Below are positions 1 through 5,574 of a DNA stretch of 7,419 nucleotides, in pieces (position 1 is the stretch's first letter; each line of letters starts with the position of its first letter). The DNA lies in assembly GCA_003250135.1 (NCBI GenBank), contig QKHF01000300.1, positions 1 to 7,419 on the forward strand, read 5' to 3'. Source of the DNA: Paracoccaceae bacterium (lineage in GTDB: Bacteria > Pseudomonadota > Alphaproteobacteria > Rhodobacterales > Rhodobacteraceae). The notes below the pieces were generated by a model. It saw only the letters and a program-made list of their open reading frames with translations. It was not told the DNA's origin and searched no databases. A program made the position numbers and the translations under genes.

Positions 1-1
1 G

Positions 2-250
2 GGCGCCGAGAACCTCGACCTGCTGGCGCGGGCGATGCGGCCGCGCGCGGAGCTGCGCGTCGCCACGGACATTCCCGATTATGCGCGGCATGCGCTGGAG
101 GCCGTGCATCTGCATCCGGCTTTTGAATGGACGGCCGAGCGCGCCGCGGACTGGCGCGAGCCCTGGGCCGGCTGGCCCGGCACGCGCTACGAGGCGAAGG
201 CGCTGCGGGAAGGCCGGGCGCCGCATTACCTGATCTTCCGCAGGCTCTGA
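2..250 (+). CDS. trmB: tRNA (guanine-N7-)-methyltransferase, C-terminal fragment
   Basis: The 3' end of a gene that begins upstream of the window; 82 codons and a TGA stop are visible. TrmB uses S-adenosylmethionine to methylate N7 of guanosine 46 in the variable loop of tRNAs in the cytoplasm. The visible tail has the family's C-terminal signature: an aromatic FEWTAERAADWREPW stretch, then GTRYEAKALREGR and a terminal YLIFRR. The TRYE..KA motif contributes to tRNA/SAM binding in this family. The Rossmann core with the SAM site is outside the window, so its integrity cannot be judged. An internal ATG at 35 is not the start, because the open frame and family similarity run through it to the window edge. 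The next gene, aroA, is 90 nt downstream and seems to have its own promoter. Confidence 0.9.
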   Translation, partial: GAENLDLLARAMRPRAELRVATDIPDYARHALEAVHLHPAFEWTAERAADWREPWAGWPGTRYEAKALREGRAPHYLIFRRL

Positions 251-273
251 CGGCCGCCTGATGCTTGGGGCGG

Positions 274-302
274 TGGACGGCGGCGCCGGGCGCGGCTATA
301 GC
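274..302 (+). promoter_or_regulatory. Candidate sigma70-type promoter for the aroA operon
   Basis: TGGACG (274-279) and TATAGC (297-302) are separated by exactly 17 nt. Each matches four of six positions of the TTGACA/TATAAT consensus. Transcription would begin near 308-310 and leave a leader of about 30 nt before the aroA ATG at 341. It lies in the only spacer between trmB and aroA. No transcript data are available, and G+C-rich alphaproteobacterial promoters often deviate from the consensus. Confidence 0.45.
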
Positions 303-340
303 TCCGCCGTGACCGCAACCAGCCGTTTTCGGAGCCGAAC

Positions 341-1693
341 ATGTCCTCTCATGGCGAGCCGCGCCCGCTGACCGCCCGCCGCGCGCCCGGCCTGAAGGGC
401 GAGGCGCATGTGCCCGGCGACAAGTCCGTCTCTCACCGCTCGTTGATCCTTGGCGCGCTCAGCGTGGGCGAGACCTCGATCACCGGGCTTCTGGAAGGGC
501 AGGACGTGCTCGACACCGCCAAGGCGATGCAGGCCTTCGGGGCGGAGGTGGAGCGGACCGGGACCGGCGCGTGGACCGTGCGCGGCGTCGGCGTCGGCGG
601 TTTCGCGGAACCGGAAGACGTGATCGATTGCGGCAACTCCGGCACCGGCGTGCGCCTGATCATGGGCGCGATGGCGACCACCCCGATCAGCGCCACCTTC
701 ACCGGAGACGCATCCTTGCGCTCGCGCCCGATGGGCCGGATCACCGATCCGCTGGCGCTCTTCGGCGCGCGCTCCTACGGCCGCGGCGGCGGGCGTCTGC
801 CGCTGACGCTTGTGGGCGCCGCCGATCCGATCCCGGTGCATTACCGGGTGCCGGTGCCGTCCGCACAGGTGAAATCCGCCGTGCTGCTGGCGGCGCTGAA
901 CGCGCCCGGCGTGACGGAAGTGACCGAGCCGGAGGCGACCCGCGACCACACCGAACGCATGCTGCGGGGCTTCGGGGCGGAGATCGAGACGGAGCGGACG
1001 CCCGGCGGCGCGCTCATCCGGCTGACGGGCCAGCCTGAGTTGCGCCCGCAGACCATCGTCGTGCCGCGCGATCCGTCCTCGGCTGCCTTTCCTGTGTGCG
1101 CGGCGCTTATCGTCGAGGGCTCGGACGTGCTGGTTCCCGGCATCGGCCTCAATCCGACCCGCGCCGGCCTCTACACGACGCTGCGCGAGATGGGAGCGGA
1201 CCTGACCTTCCAGAATGAGCGCGAGGAAGGCGGCGAACCGGTCGCCGATCTCCGGGCGAAGTTCTCTCCTAACATGAAGGGGATCGAGGTGCCGCCCGAG
1301 CGCGCGCCCTCGATGATCGACGAATATCCGATCCTCTCGGTCGTCGCGGCGTTTGCGGCCGGCAAGACCGTAATGCTCGGCGTCAAGGAGCTGCGGGTCA
1401 AGGAGAGCGACCGGATCGACGCCATGGCCCGCGGGTTGGAGGCGTGCGGCGTCAAGGTCGAGGAGACGCAGGACACCTTCACGGTCCACGGCATGGGTCC
1501 GGGCGGCGTTCCCGGCGGGGCGACCGCTGCGTCGCGCCTCGACCACCGCATCGCGATGTCCTTCCTGATCTGCGGCATGGCGGCGAAAAAGGCGGTCACC
1601 GTGGATGACGCCGGCGCGATACTCACCAGTTTCCCCATTTTCGAGGACCTGATGGGCGGGCTGGGCGCGATGTTCACGCGGGACAATCGATGA
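341..1693 (+). CDS. aroA: 3-phosphoshikimate 1-carboxyvinyltransferase (EPSP synthase), class II
   Basis: Sixth step of the shikimate pathway: transfers the enolpyruvyl group of PEP to shikimate-3-phosphate in the cytoplasm. The protein is 450 aa, close to CP4 EPSPS (455 aa). All four class II motifs are present: GDKS (26-29), SAQVK (174-178), RDHTE (201-205) and NPTR (271-274). Other conserved sites are SHR (31-33), GDASLRSRPMGR (122-133), the catalytic acid in SMIDEYP (Asp327), LRVKESDR (351-358) and LDHRIAMS (400-407). The CP4 Ala100 position is Gly101 here, within GNSGTG, which predicts less intrinsic glyphosate tolerance than CP4. The start is supported by GGAG at 331-334, six nt before the ATG, and by N-terminal collinearity with CP4. 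The stop overlaps the next gene by 4 nt (ATGA), so aroA heads a coupled aroA-GFA-cmk unit. Confidence 0.97.
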   Translation: MSSHGEPRPLTARRAPGLKGEAHVPGDKSVSHRSLILGALSVGETSITGLLEGQDVLDTAKAMQAFGAEVERTGTGAWTVRGVGVGGFAEPEDVIDCGNSGTGVRLIMGAMATTPISATFTGDASLRSRPMGRITDPLALFGARSYGRGGGRLPLTLVGAADPIPVHYRVPVPSAQVKSAVLLAALNAPGVTEVTEPEATRDHTERMLRGFGAEIETERTPGGALIRLTGQPELRPQTIVVPRDPSSAAFPVCAALIVEGSDVLVPGIGLNPTRAGLYTTLREMGADLTFQNEREEGGEPVADLRAKFSPNMKGIEVPPERAPSMIDEYPILSVVAAFAAGKTVMLGVKELRVKESDRIDAMARGLEACGVKVEETQDTFTVHGMGPGGVPGGATAASRLDHRIAMSFLICGMAAKKAVTVDDAGAILTSFPIFEDLMGGLGAMFTRDNR

Positions 1694-2109
1694 CTGAGGC
1701 GACACGGCGCGGAAGCTGCCTATGCGGCGCGATTCGCTATACGGTATCAGACCCGATGCGCCCGGTGATCGCCTGCCATTGCGGCCAGTGCCGCAAGACG
1801 TCGGGTCATTACGTCGCCGCCACTTCCGCGCCGAAGACGCATGTGACGATCGAGGGGGCGGAGAATCTCACCCGCTACGAATCCTCGCCCGGCGTGACGC
1901 GGGAGTTCTGCTCGATCTGCGGATCGCAGCTGTTCTGGAACGACTCGCGCGGCGCTGATCTGGCGATTTTCGCGGGGACGCTGGACGACGCGGAGGGGTT
2001 GCGGTTGGCGGGTCACATATACTGCGCCGACAAGGGCGCGTATTATGACATCGACGACGGGCTGCCGCAGGCGGCCGGAGATGACGAGGGATTGGCGACC
2101 AAGACATGA
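1690..2109 (+). CDS. GFA/CENP-V family zinc-binding protein
   Basis: A 139-aa protein of the family named after the glutathione-dependent formaldehyde-activating enzyme Gfa. It carries the seven-cysteine zinc pattern: CxC (Cys10, Cys12), CHCGQC (Cys29, Cys31, Cys34) and CSIC (Cys74, Cys77), in the GSCLCGAIRY...CHCGQCRK...FCSICGSQLFW arrangement typical of the fold. In characterised Gfa one zinc is structural and one acts with the glutathione-formaldehyde adduct, but most family members have no proven reaction, so the substrate is unknown here. No signal peptide or membrane segment is seen, so it is probably cytoplasmic. The ATG overlaps the aroA TGA, with GGGA at 1680-1683 upstream, and its own TGA overlaps the cmk ATG. 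It is therefore embedded between two genes that are often direct neighbours. Base composition and frame quality resemble the neighbours. Confidence 0.86.
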   Translation: MTEATRRGSCLCGAIRYTVSDPMRPVIACHCGQCRKTSGHYVAATSAPKTHVTIEGAENLTRYESSPGVTREFCSICGSQLFWNDSRGADLAIFAGTLDDAEGLRLAGHIYCADKGAYYDIDDGLPQAAGDDEGLATKT

Positions 2110-2750
2110 GTGAAGCGGGATTCACCGTCGCCATCGACGGCCCGGCCGCAGCAGGCAAGGGCACGATCTCTCGCGCGGTGGCCAGGGCGTTCGGCTTCGC
2201 CCATCTCGACACCGGGCAAATCTATCGCGCGGTCGGCGTGAAGGTGCTGGAAGCGGGCGCGGACCCGGCCGATCCCGAGGCGGCGGAACCCGCGGCGATG
2301 TCACTCTCCGACGCTGATCTCGCGCATCCCGGTCTGCGCACCCCGAAAGCGGCGGATGCGGCCAGCAAGGTCGCCGCGATCCCCGGCGTGCGCGCAGCGC
2401 TGCTTGAATTCCAGCGCGACTTCGCGCGACGGCCCGGCGGCGCCGTGCTGGACGGGCGCGATATCGGCACGGTGGTCTGTCCGGATGCGGAGGTGAAGCT
2501 CTACGTCACCGCCGATGACGAGACCCGGGCCGAGCGGCGCTGGAAGGAGCTTCACGCCAAGGGCGACGTGCGCAGCTTCAAGGAGGTCGCGTTTCAGTTG
2601 GCCGAGCGCGACGCCCGCGACGCCAGCCGCGCCGACGCGCCCCTGAAACCCGCTGCGGACGCGGTCTTGCTCGACACCACCGAATTGGATATAGACGCCG
2701 CCGTCGCCGAGGCGGCGGCCATAATCAAGAAACGACTGGGGCAGGGCTGA
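2106..2750 (+). CDS. cmk: Cytidylate kinase
   Basis: Phosphorylates CMP and dCMP to the diphosphates with ATP, recycling cytidine nucleotides in the cytoplasm. Length is 214 aa, a little under the roughly 225 aa of E. coli Cmk. The P-loop is GPAAAGKGT (12-20), followed by LDTGQIYRAV (34-43), the equivalent of the usual DTGxxYRA substrate segment. LDGRDIGTVVCPDA (115-128) matches the conserved GRDxGTVV block, and ERDARDASRADAPLKPA (167-183) is the R..RD..R...PL.PA lid and CMP-binding signature. DAVLLDTT (185-192) closes the core. The start overlaps the GFA gene stop (ATGA, 2106-2109). No strong Shine-Dalgarno is visible, so translation probably depends on coupling. It is the last gene before the palindrome and rpsA leader; aroA-cmk-rpsA is a conserved series in Alphaproteobacteria. 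Confidence 0.97.
   Translation: MSEAGFTVAIDGPAAAGKGTISRAVARAFGFAHLDTGQIYRAVGVKVLEAGADPADPEAAEPAAMSLSDADLAHPGLRTPKAADAASKVAAIPGVRAALLEFQRDFARRPGGAVLDGRDIGTVVCPDAEVKLYVTADDETRAERRWKELHAKGDVRSFKEVAFQLAERDARDASRADAPLKPAADAVLLDTTELDIDAAVAEAAAIIKKRLGQG
2667..2695 (+). promoter_or_regulatory. Weak candidate promoter for rpsA inside the cmk 3' end
   Basis: TTGCTC (2667-2672) and TATAGA (2690-2695) are 17 nt apart. The -10 matches four of six consensus positions and the -35 three. If used, transcription would start near 2702 and give a leader of nearly 190 nt that includes the palindrome and hairpins before rpsA. A strong rpsA promoter is expected in this region and I saw no better sigma70 pair, but the match is weak and lies in coding sequence. 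Confidence 0.22.
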
Positions 2751-2752
2751 GA

Positions 2753-2768
2753 GCGCCTGATCAGGCGC
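2753..2768 (+). terminator. Perfect 16-bp palindrome two nt after the cmk stop
   Basis: GCGCCTGATCAGGCGC is fully self-complementary. As RNA it forms a 6-bp GC-rich stem with a GATC tetraloop, directly after the cmk TGA. No T run follows (the next bases are CCCGACGG), so it is not a classical intrinsic terminator. It may be a weak or Rho-assisted terminator, an RNA end-stabilising hairpin, or a dyad DNA operator site. The function is inferred only from symmetry and position. Confidence 0.4.
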
Positions 2769-2791
2769 CCGACGGTCCGGTCTTGTCGTTT

Positions 2792-2885
2792 CGCGATTCC
2801 CGTAAGGGAAGCCGCGCCTCAGACCCGTGAAACCAAAGACCGCCGGAGACAACCGGCTGGCCGGAAAAGCTTGTGACTTAGGAGA
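2792..2885 (+). promoter_or_regulatory. Structured 5' leader and ribosome-binding site of rpsA
   Basis: Two hairpins precede the start codon. Hairpin A has TTCCC (2797-2801) and GGGAA (2806-2810) closing a GTAA loop of the GNRA type, with an outer CGCG/CGCG helix (2792-2795 with 2813-2816) across a small internal loop. Hairpin B has GCCGG (2842-2846) and CCGGC (2853-2857) around AGACAA. The ribosome-binding site AGGAGA is at 2880-2885, five nt before the ATG. A second GGAGA (2845-2849) spans hairpin B's stem-loop junction. In E. coli, S1 represses its own mRNA through a structured leader. A similar role here is plausible but unproven, and unlike E. coli this leader has a canonical Shine-Dalgarno. 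Confidence 0.4.
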
Positions 2886-2890
2886 ACTGC

Positions 2891-4549
2891 ATGGCTAACG
2901 CCACGATGGAAGAGTTTGAGGCTCTTCTGAACGAAAGCTTTGAGATCGAGACCCCCGATGAGGGCACGGTCGTCAAAGGCAAGGTCATCGCCGTCGAAAA
3001 CGGCCAGGCCCTGATCGACATCGGCTACAAGATGGAAGGCCGCGTCGAACTGAAAGAATTCGCCCGTCCCGGGCATCCCGCCGAGCTTGAAGTCGGAGAC
3101 GAGGTCGAGGTGTTCCTCGATCGGGTCGAGAACGCGCGCGGCGAAGCGGTTCTGAGCCGCGACAAGGCCAAGCGCGAAGAGGCGTGGGATCGACTCGAGA
3201 AAGCCAACGACAAGGGCGATCGCGTCGAAGGCGCCATCTTCGGGCGCGTCAAAGGCGGCTTCACCGTCGATCTCGGCGGCGCCGTGGCCTTCCTGCCCGG
3301 CTCTCAGGTCGATGTGCGCCCGGTGCGCGACGTCGGCCCGCTGATGAACATTCCGCAGCCGTTCCAGATCCTGAAAATGGACCGCCGCCGCGGCAACATC
3401 GTCGTCTCGCGCCGGGCCGTTCTGGAAGAGAGCCGCGCCGAGCAGCGCGCCGAGATCGTCGGAAAGCTGGGCGAGGGCGACGTGGTCGACGGCGTGGTGA
3501 AGAACATCACCGATTACGGCGCGTTCGTGGACCTTGGCGGCGTCGACGGCCTGCTGCACGTCACCGACATGGCGTGGCGCCGGGTCAACCACCCGTCCGA
3601 GATCCTGTCGATCGGCGAGACCGTCAAGGTGCAGGTCGTCAAGGTCAACAAGGAGACGCAGCGCATCAGCCTGGGCATGAAGCAGCTGCAGACCGATCCG
3701 TGGGACGGCGTCGACGCCAAGTATCCGATCGGCGCGAAGTTCGCCGGCCGCGTGACCAACATCACCGATTACGGCGCGTTCGTTGAACTTGAGCCGGGCG
3801 TCGAGGGTCTGGTCCACGTCTCCGAGATGAGCTGGACCAAGAAGAACGTCCATCCGGGCAAGATCGTCTCCACCTCTCAGGAGGTCGAGGTGATGGTGCT
3901 GGACGTCGATCCGGTGAAGCGCCGCGTGTCGCTGGGCCTGAAGCAGTGCCTGGACAACCCGGGTTCTCAGGTCGAGGGCGAGGTGAAGAACATCACCGAG
4001 TTCGGCCTGTTCATTGGTCTCGACGGCGATATCGACGGCATGGTCCACCTTTCCGACCTCGACTGGAACCGGTCGGGCGAAGAGGCGATCCAGGACTACA
4101 AGAAGGGCGATGTGGTCAAGGCCGTCGTCCTCGACGTCGATACCGAGAAGGAGCGCATCTCCCTCGGCGTCAAGCAGCTGGACGGCGATCCGTTCGCCAC
4201 CGCGACCGAGGGCGTCCGGCGCGGCTCCGTGGTCACCGCGACCGTCACCTCGATCGAGGATGGCGGCATCGAGGTGGAGGTCGACGGCATGAAGTCCTTC
4301 ATCCGCCGTTCCGACCTTAGCCGCGACCGCTCCGAGCAGCGGCCCGAGCGGTTCAGCGTCGGCGACAAGGTGGACGCGCGCGTCACCAACATCGACAAGT
4401 CCTCGCGGCGCATCGGCCTCTCCATCAAGGCGCTGGAGATCGCCGAGGAGAAGGAGGCCGTCGCGCAGTACGGCTCTTCCGACTCGGGCGCGTCGCTGGG
4501 CGACATCCTGGGCGCGGCGCTGAAAGAGCGCGGCTCCGACGAGGGCTGA
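2891..4549 (+). CDS. rpsA: 30S ribosomal protein S1
   Basis: RNA-binding protein of the small subunit that holds and unfolds mRNA during translation initiation. At 552 aa it is close to the E. coli length (557). Six S1 (OB-fold) repeats are readable: about 26-92 and 110-178 (divergent, ribosome-docking; the second contains KGGFTVDLGGAVAFLPGSQVDVRPVRD), 196-265 (KNITDYGAFVDLGGVDGLLHVTDM), 282-352 (TNITDYGAFVEL), about 358-429 (KNITEFGLFIGLDGDIDGMVHLSDLDW) and 445-513. The tail QYGSSDSGASLGDILGAAL is typical of Alphaproteobacteria. The start has AGGAGA at 2880-2885. One oddity: the linker between repeats 4 and 5 reads LDNP-GSQVEGEVKN, where the equivalent linker 3-4 reads TDPWDGVDAKYPIGAKFAGRVTN. 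About ten residues (the W...YP segment) are therefore missing at 357/358, in frame. All later repeats are intact, so the gene should be functional. A terminator-like hairpin follows. Confidence 0.98.
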   Translation: MANATMEEFEALLNESFEIETPDEGTVVKGKVIAVENGQALIDIGYKMEGRVELKEFARPGHPAELEVGDEVEVFLDRVENARGEAVLSRDKAKREEAWDRLEKANDKGDRVEGAIFGRVKGGFTVDLGGAVAFLPGSQVDVRPVRDVGPLMNIPQPFQILKMDRRRGNIVVSRRAVLEESRAEQRAEIVGKLGEGDVVDGVVKNITDYGAFVDLGGVDGLLHVTDMAWRRVNHPSEILSIGETVKVQVVKVNKETQRISLGMKQLQTDPWDGVDAKYPIGAKFAGRVTNITDYGAFVELEPGVEGLVHVSEMSWTKKNVHPGKIVSTSQEVEVMVLDVDPVKRRVSLGLKQCLDNPGSQVEGEVKNITEFGLFIGLDGDIDGMVHLSDLDWNRSGEEAIQDYKKGDVVKAVVLDVDTEKERISLGVKQLDGDPFATATEGVRRGSVVTATVTSIEDGGIEVEVDGMKSFIRRSDLSRDRSEQRPERFSVGDKVDARVTNIDKSSRRIGLSIKALEIAEEKEAVAQYGSSDSGASLGDILGAALKERGSDEG

Positions 4550-4593
4550 GCCCGCGAATCGGGGCGCGAAAGGCGCTCCGAACCGGAAAAATT

Positions 4594-4632
4594 GCGGCGC
4601 CGCCCCCTGTTCGGGGCGGCGTCGTCGCGTTT
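4594..4632 (+). terminator. Terminator-like hairpin after rpsA
   Basis: A 9-bp perfect stem, CGCCGCCCC (4598-4606) with GGGGCGGCG (4613-4621), closes a CTGTTC loop. It extends outward to 13 bp (4594-4625) with two G-U pairs. A short T stretch (CGCGTTT, about 4626-4632) follows about 45 nt after the rpsA stop. Five A's and TT lie on the upstream side (4587-4593), so on the minus strand the same stem would be followed by a TTTTT tract, but I see no minus-strand gene to terminate. This is the likely end of the rpsA transcript. Confidence 0.65.
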
Positions 4633-4823
4633 GACGCGCCCAATTGATGGAAATGCGGCGACTCCGTCGTTGACGCCCGCCATCCCGGCATGAGAGGCTG
4701 TCGCCTCGATAAAGCAACGACTTAGAACGATTCCGCGGTTCGCTGCGCCCCCGGCGGCGACCGCCCGAAGGGGAGAGGCTCGCGGCGAGCTCAACCGCAG
4801 CGGAAGGCCTTGCATCGGACGGA
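4633..4823 (+). other. Non-coding region upstream of ihfB with small dyads
   Basis: About 190 nt with no credible gene. It holds a 5-bp hairpin with a TGTC loop (GAGGC 4694-4698 / GCCTC 4703-4707) and another with a CGG loop (GCTCG 4778-4782 / CGAGC 4786-4790). Two TTGACG hexamers (4631-4636, on the terminator edge, and 4670-4675) resemble -35 elements, but neither has a good -10 at 16-18 nt. Two GANTC sites lie at 4660-4664 and 4729-4733. The ihfB promoter is presumably here, but I cannot place it. The ihfB ribosome-binding site is weak: GGA at 4817-4819 and GGA touching the ATG. Confidence 0.4.
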
Positions 4824-5111
4824 ATGATAAAATCGGAACTCATCGCCCTCCTCTCGGAGGAAAATCAGCACCTCTACCAGCGCGACGTCGAGCGCATCGT
4901 CGCCACGCTTTTTGACGAGATCACCGAGGCCCTGGCGCGTGGCGAACGGGTGGAGCTGCGCGGCTTCGGCGCCTTCTCGGTCAAGAAGCGCGACGCGCGG
5001 ACCGGACGCAACCCACGGACCGGGGAGGCCGTGGAGGTGCCTGAGAAATACGTGCCGTTCTTCAAGACCGGCAAGGATCTGAGAGAACGCATGAACGACG
5101 CGGACGACTGA
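4824..5111 (+). CDS. ihfB: Integration host factor subunit beta
   Basis: Small nucleoid-associated protein (95 aa) that pairs with the alpha subunit (not in this window) to bind specific sites and bend DNA sharply, acting in transcription, replication initiation and recombination. It starts with the IHF-beta-like MIKSELIALLSEENQHLYQRDVERIV. It contains the conserved RVELRGFGAFSVKKRDARTGRNPRTGE block (residues 47-73); the RNPRTGE part, with its proline at the tip, is the DNA-intercalating beta-arm. It ends with VPFFKTGKDLRERMN. The MxKSEL start and family length fix the ATG, although the ribosome-binding site is poor. lapA follows after 46 nt, an alphaproteobacterial arrangement, and the two are probably cotranscribed because no promoter is seen in the gap. 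Confidence 0.96.
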   Translation: MIKSELIALLSEENQHLYQRDVERIVATLFDEITEALARGERVELRGFGAFSVKKRDARTGRNPRTGEAVEVPEKYVPFFKTGKDLRERMNDADD

Positions 5112-5157
5112 CGGCGCCCGCGCTCCAGCCCCCAAAGACAACGCGGCGGACCCATTT

Positions 5158-5505
5158 ATGCGCTACGTACGATACTTCATCCTGGGCGTAATCGCGCTCG
5201 CCCTGATCCTGATCGCGGTCGCCAACCGGCAGATCGTGACGGTGCAGCTTGAGCCCTTCGGGCTGGGCGAGCCGTTCCCGCAGCCGATCGACATGCCGCT
5301 GTTCGTGGTGATCTTCGTCTCGGCGCTGGCCGGCCTGATCTCCGGATTCGTGATCGAGTGGATCCGGGAGCGCAAGCATCGCCGCGCGATTTTCGAACAG
5401 GAACGCGAGGCGAGCGACCTGCGCAAGGAGGTGCGGCGCCTGGCGAACAAGGTCGCGGCGACCGACAAGGACGCGATGTCGCCGGTGCCGGCGCTCAGAA
5501 ACTGA
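5158..5505 (+). CDS. lapA: Lipopolysaccharide assembly protein A domain (DUF1049) membrane protein
   Basis: A 115-aa inner-membrane protein. Residues 5-23 (RYFILGVIALALILIAVAN) form a first membrane segment. A short periplasmic-type loop with VTVQLEPFG follows, then a second segment at about 47-66 beginning with the family's PLFVVIFVSALAGLISGF pattern. A charged, probably coiled-coil cytoplasmic helix follows at about 67-98 (repeated Glu/Arg/Lys with leucines at intervals). This two-TM plus coiled-coil layout is that of LapA/YciS, which with LapB regulates LpxC turnover and LPS synthesis in E. coli. The alphaproteobacterial homologue is less studied, so the symbol is by family. GGCGGA at 5145-5150 lies 7 nt before the ATG. 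The gene sits after ihfB and before a terminator-like hairpin. Confidence 0.85.
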   Translation: MRYVRYFILGVIALALILIAVANRQIVTVQLEPFGLGEPFPQPIDMPLFVVIFVSALAGLISGFVIEWIRERKHRRAIFEQEREASDLRKEVRRLANKVAATDKDAMSPVPALRN

Positions 5506-5526
5506 TTGGTTTCTCTCTGAATTGTG

Positions 5527-5560
5527 CGCCGGTCGCCCTTGGCGGCCGGCGTTTCGCTTT
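5527..5560 (+). terminator. Intrinsic-terminator-like hairpin directly upstream of the trpF ribosome-binding site
   Basis: An 11-bp stem with one G-U pair, CGCCGGTCGCC (5527-5537) with GGCGGCCGGCG (5541-5551), closes a CTT loop. The T-rich tail TTTCGCTTT (5552-5560) follows. This is the best intrinsic terminator shape in the window and lies 22 nt after the lapA stop. The trpF ribosome-binding site TAAGGA begins at 5562, only one base past the tail. There is no room for a promoter between the hairpin and trpF, so any transcript of trpF from upstream must pass through it or start within it. I saw no Trp-rich leader peptide. Confidence 0.7.
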
Positions 5561-5574
5561 GTAAGGACGTCGGT

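Noticed and set aside
296..1705. 469-codon minus-strand frame opposite aroA
   Set aside because: It mirrors aroA, has an Arg/His/Ala/Gly-rich low-complexity translation, no conserved motif, and no sign of a ribosome-binding site.
4641..4650. IHF binding site for autoregulation of ihfB
   Set aside because: The minus strand reads CATCAATTG, giving ATCAA only. The downstream TTR half of the WATCAANNNNTTR consensus is absent.
4631..4715. TTGACG hexamers as -35 elements of an ihfB promoter
   Set aside because: At 16-18 nt downstream neither has a sequence resembling TATAAT (TGCGGC and AGAGGC at 17 nt), so a promoter cannot be assigned.
4750..4800. G+C-rich dyad-containing stretch as a REP-like dispersed repeat
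   Set aside because: Only one copy is present in the window, so repeat status cannot be supported without the rest of the genome.
2819..4843. 674-codon open frame on the minus strand across all of rpsA and its flanks
   Set aside because: It lies opposite an unmistakable rpsA. Its translation is rich in Ala, Arg, Asp, His and Leu with no recognisable domain, and long antisense frames are expected where codon position 3 is mostly G or C.
5524..5574. GTG start that would lengthen TrpF by 17 residues
   Set aside because: The extension is encoded by the terminator-like hairpin and tail. The ATG at 5575 has a good TAAGGA site and gives the family N-terminus.
5506..5574. Possible trp leader peptide and classical attenuator
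   Set aside because: No short frame with tandem Trp codons precedes the hairpin, and no competing antiterminator arm is evident.
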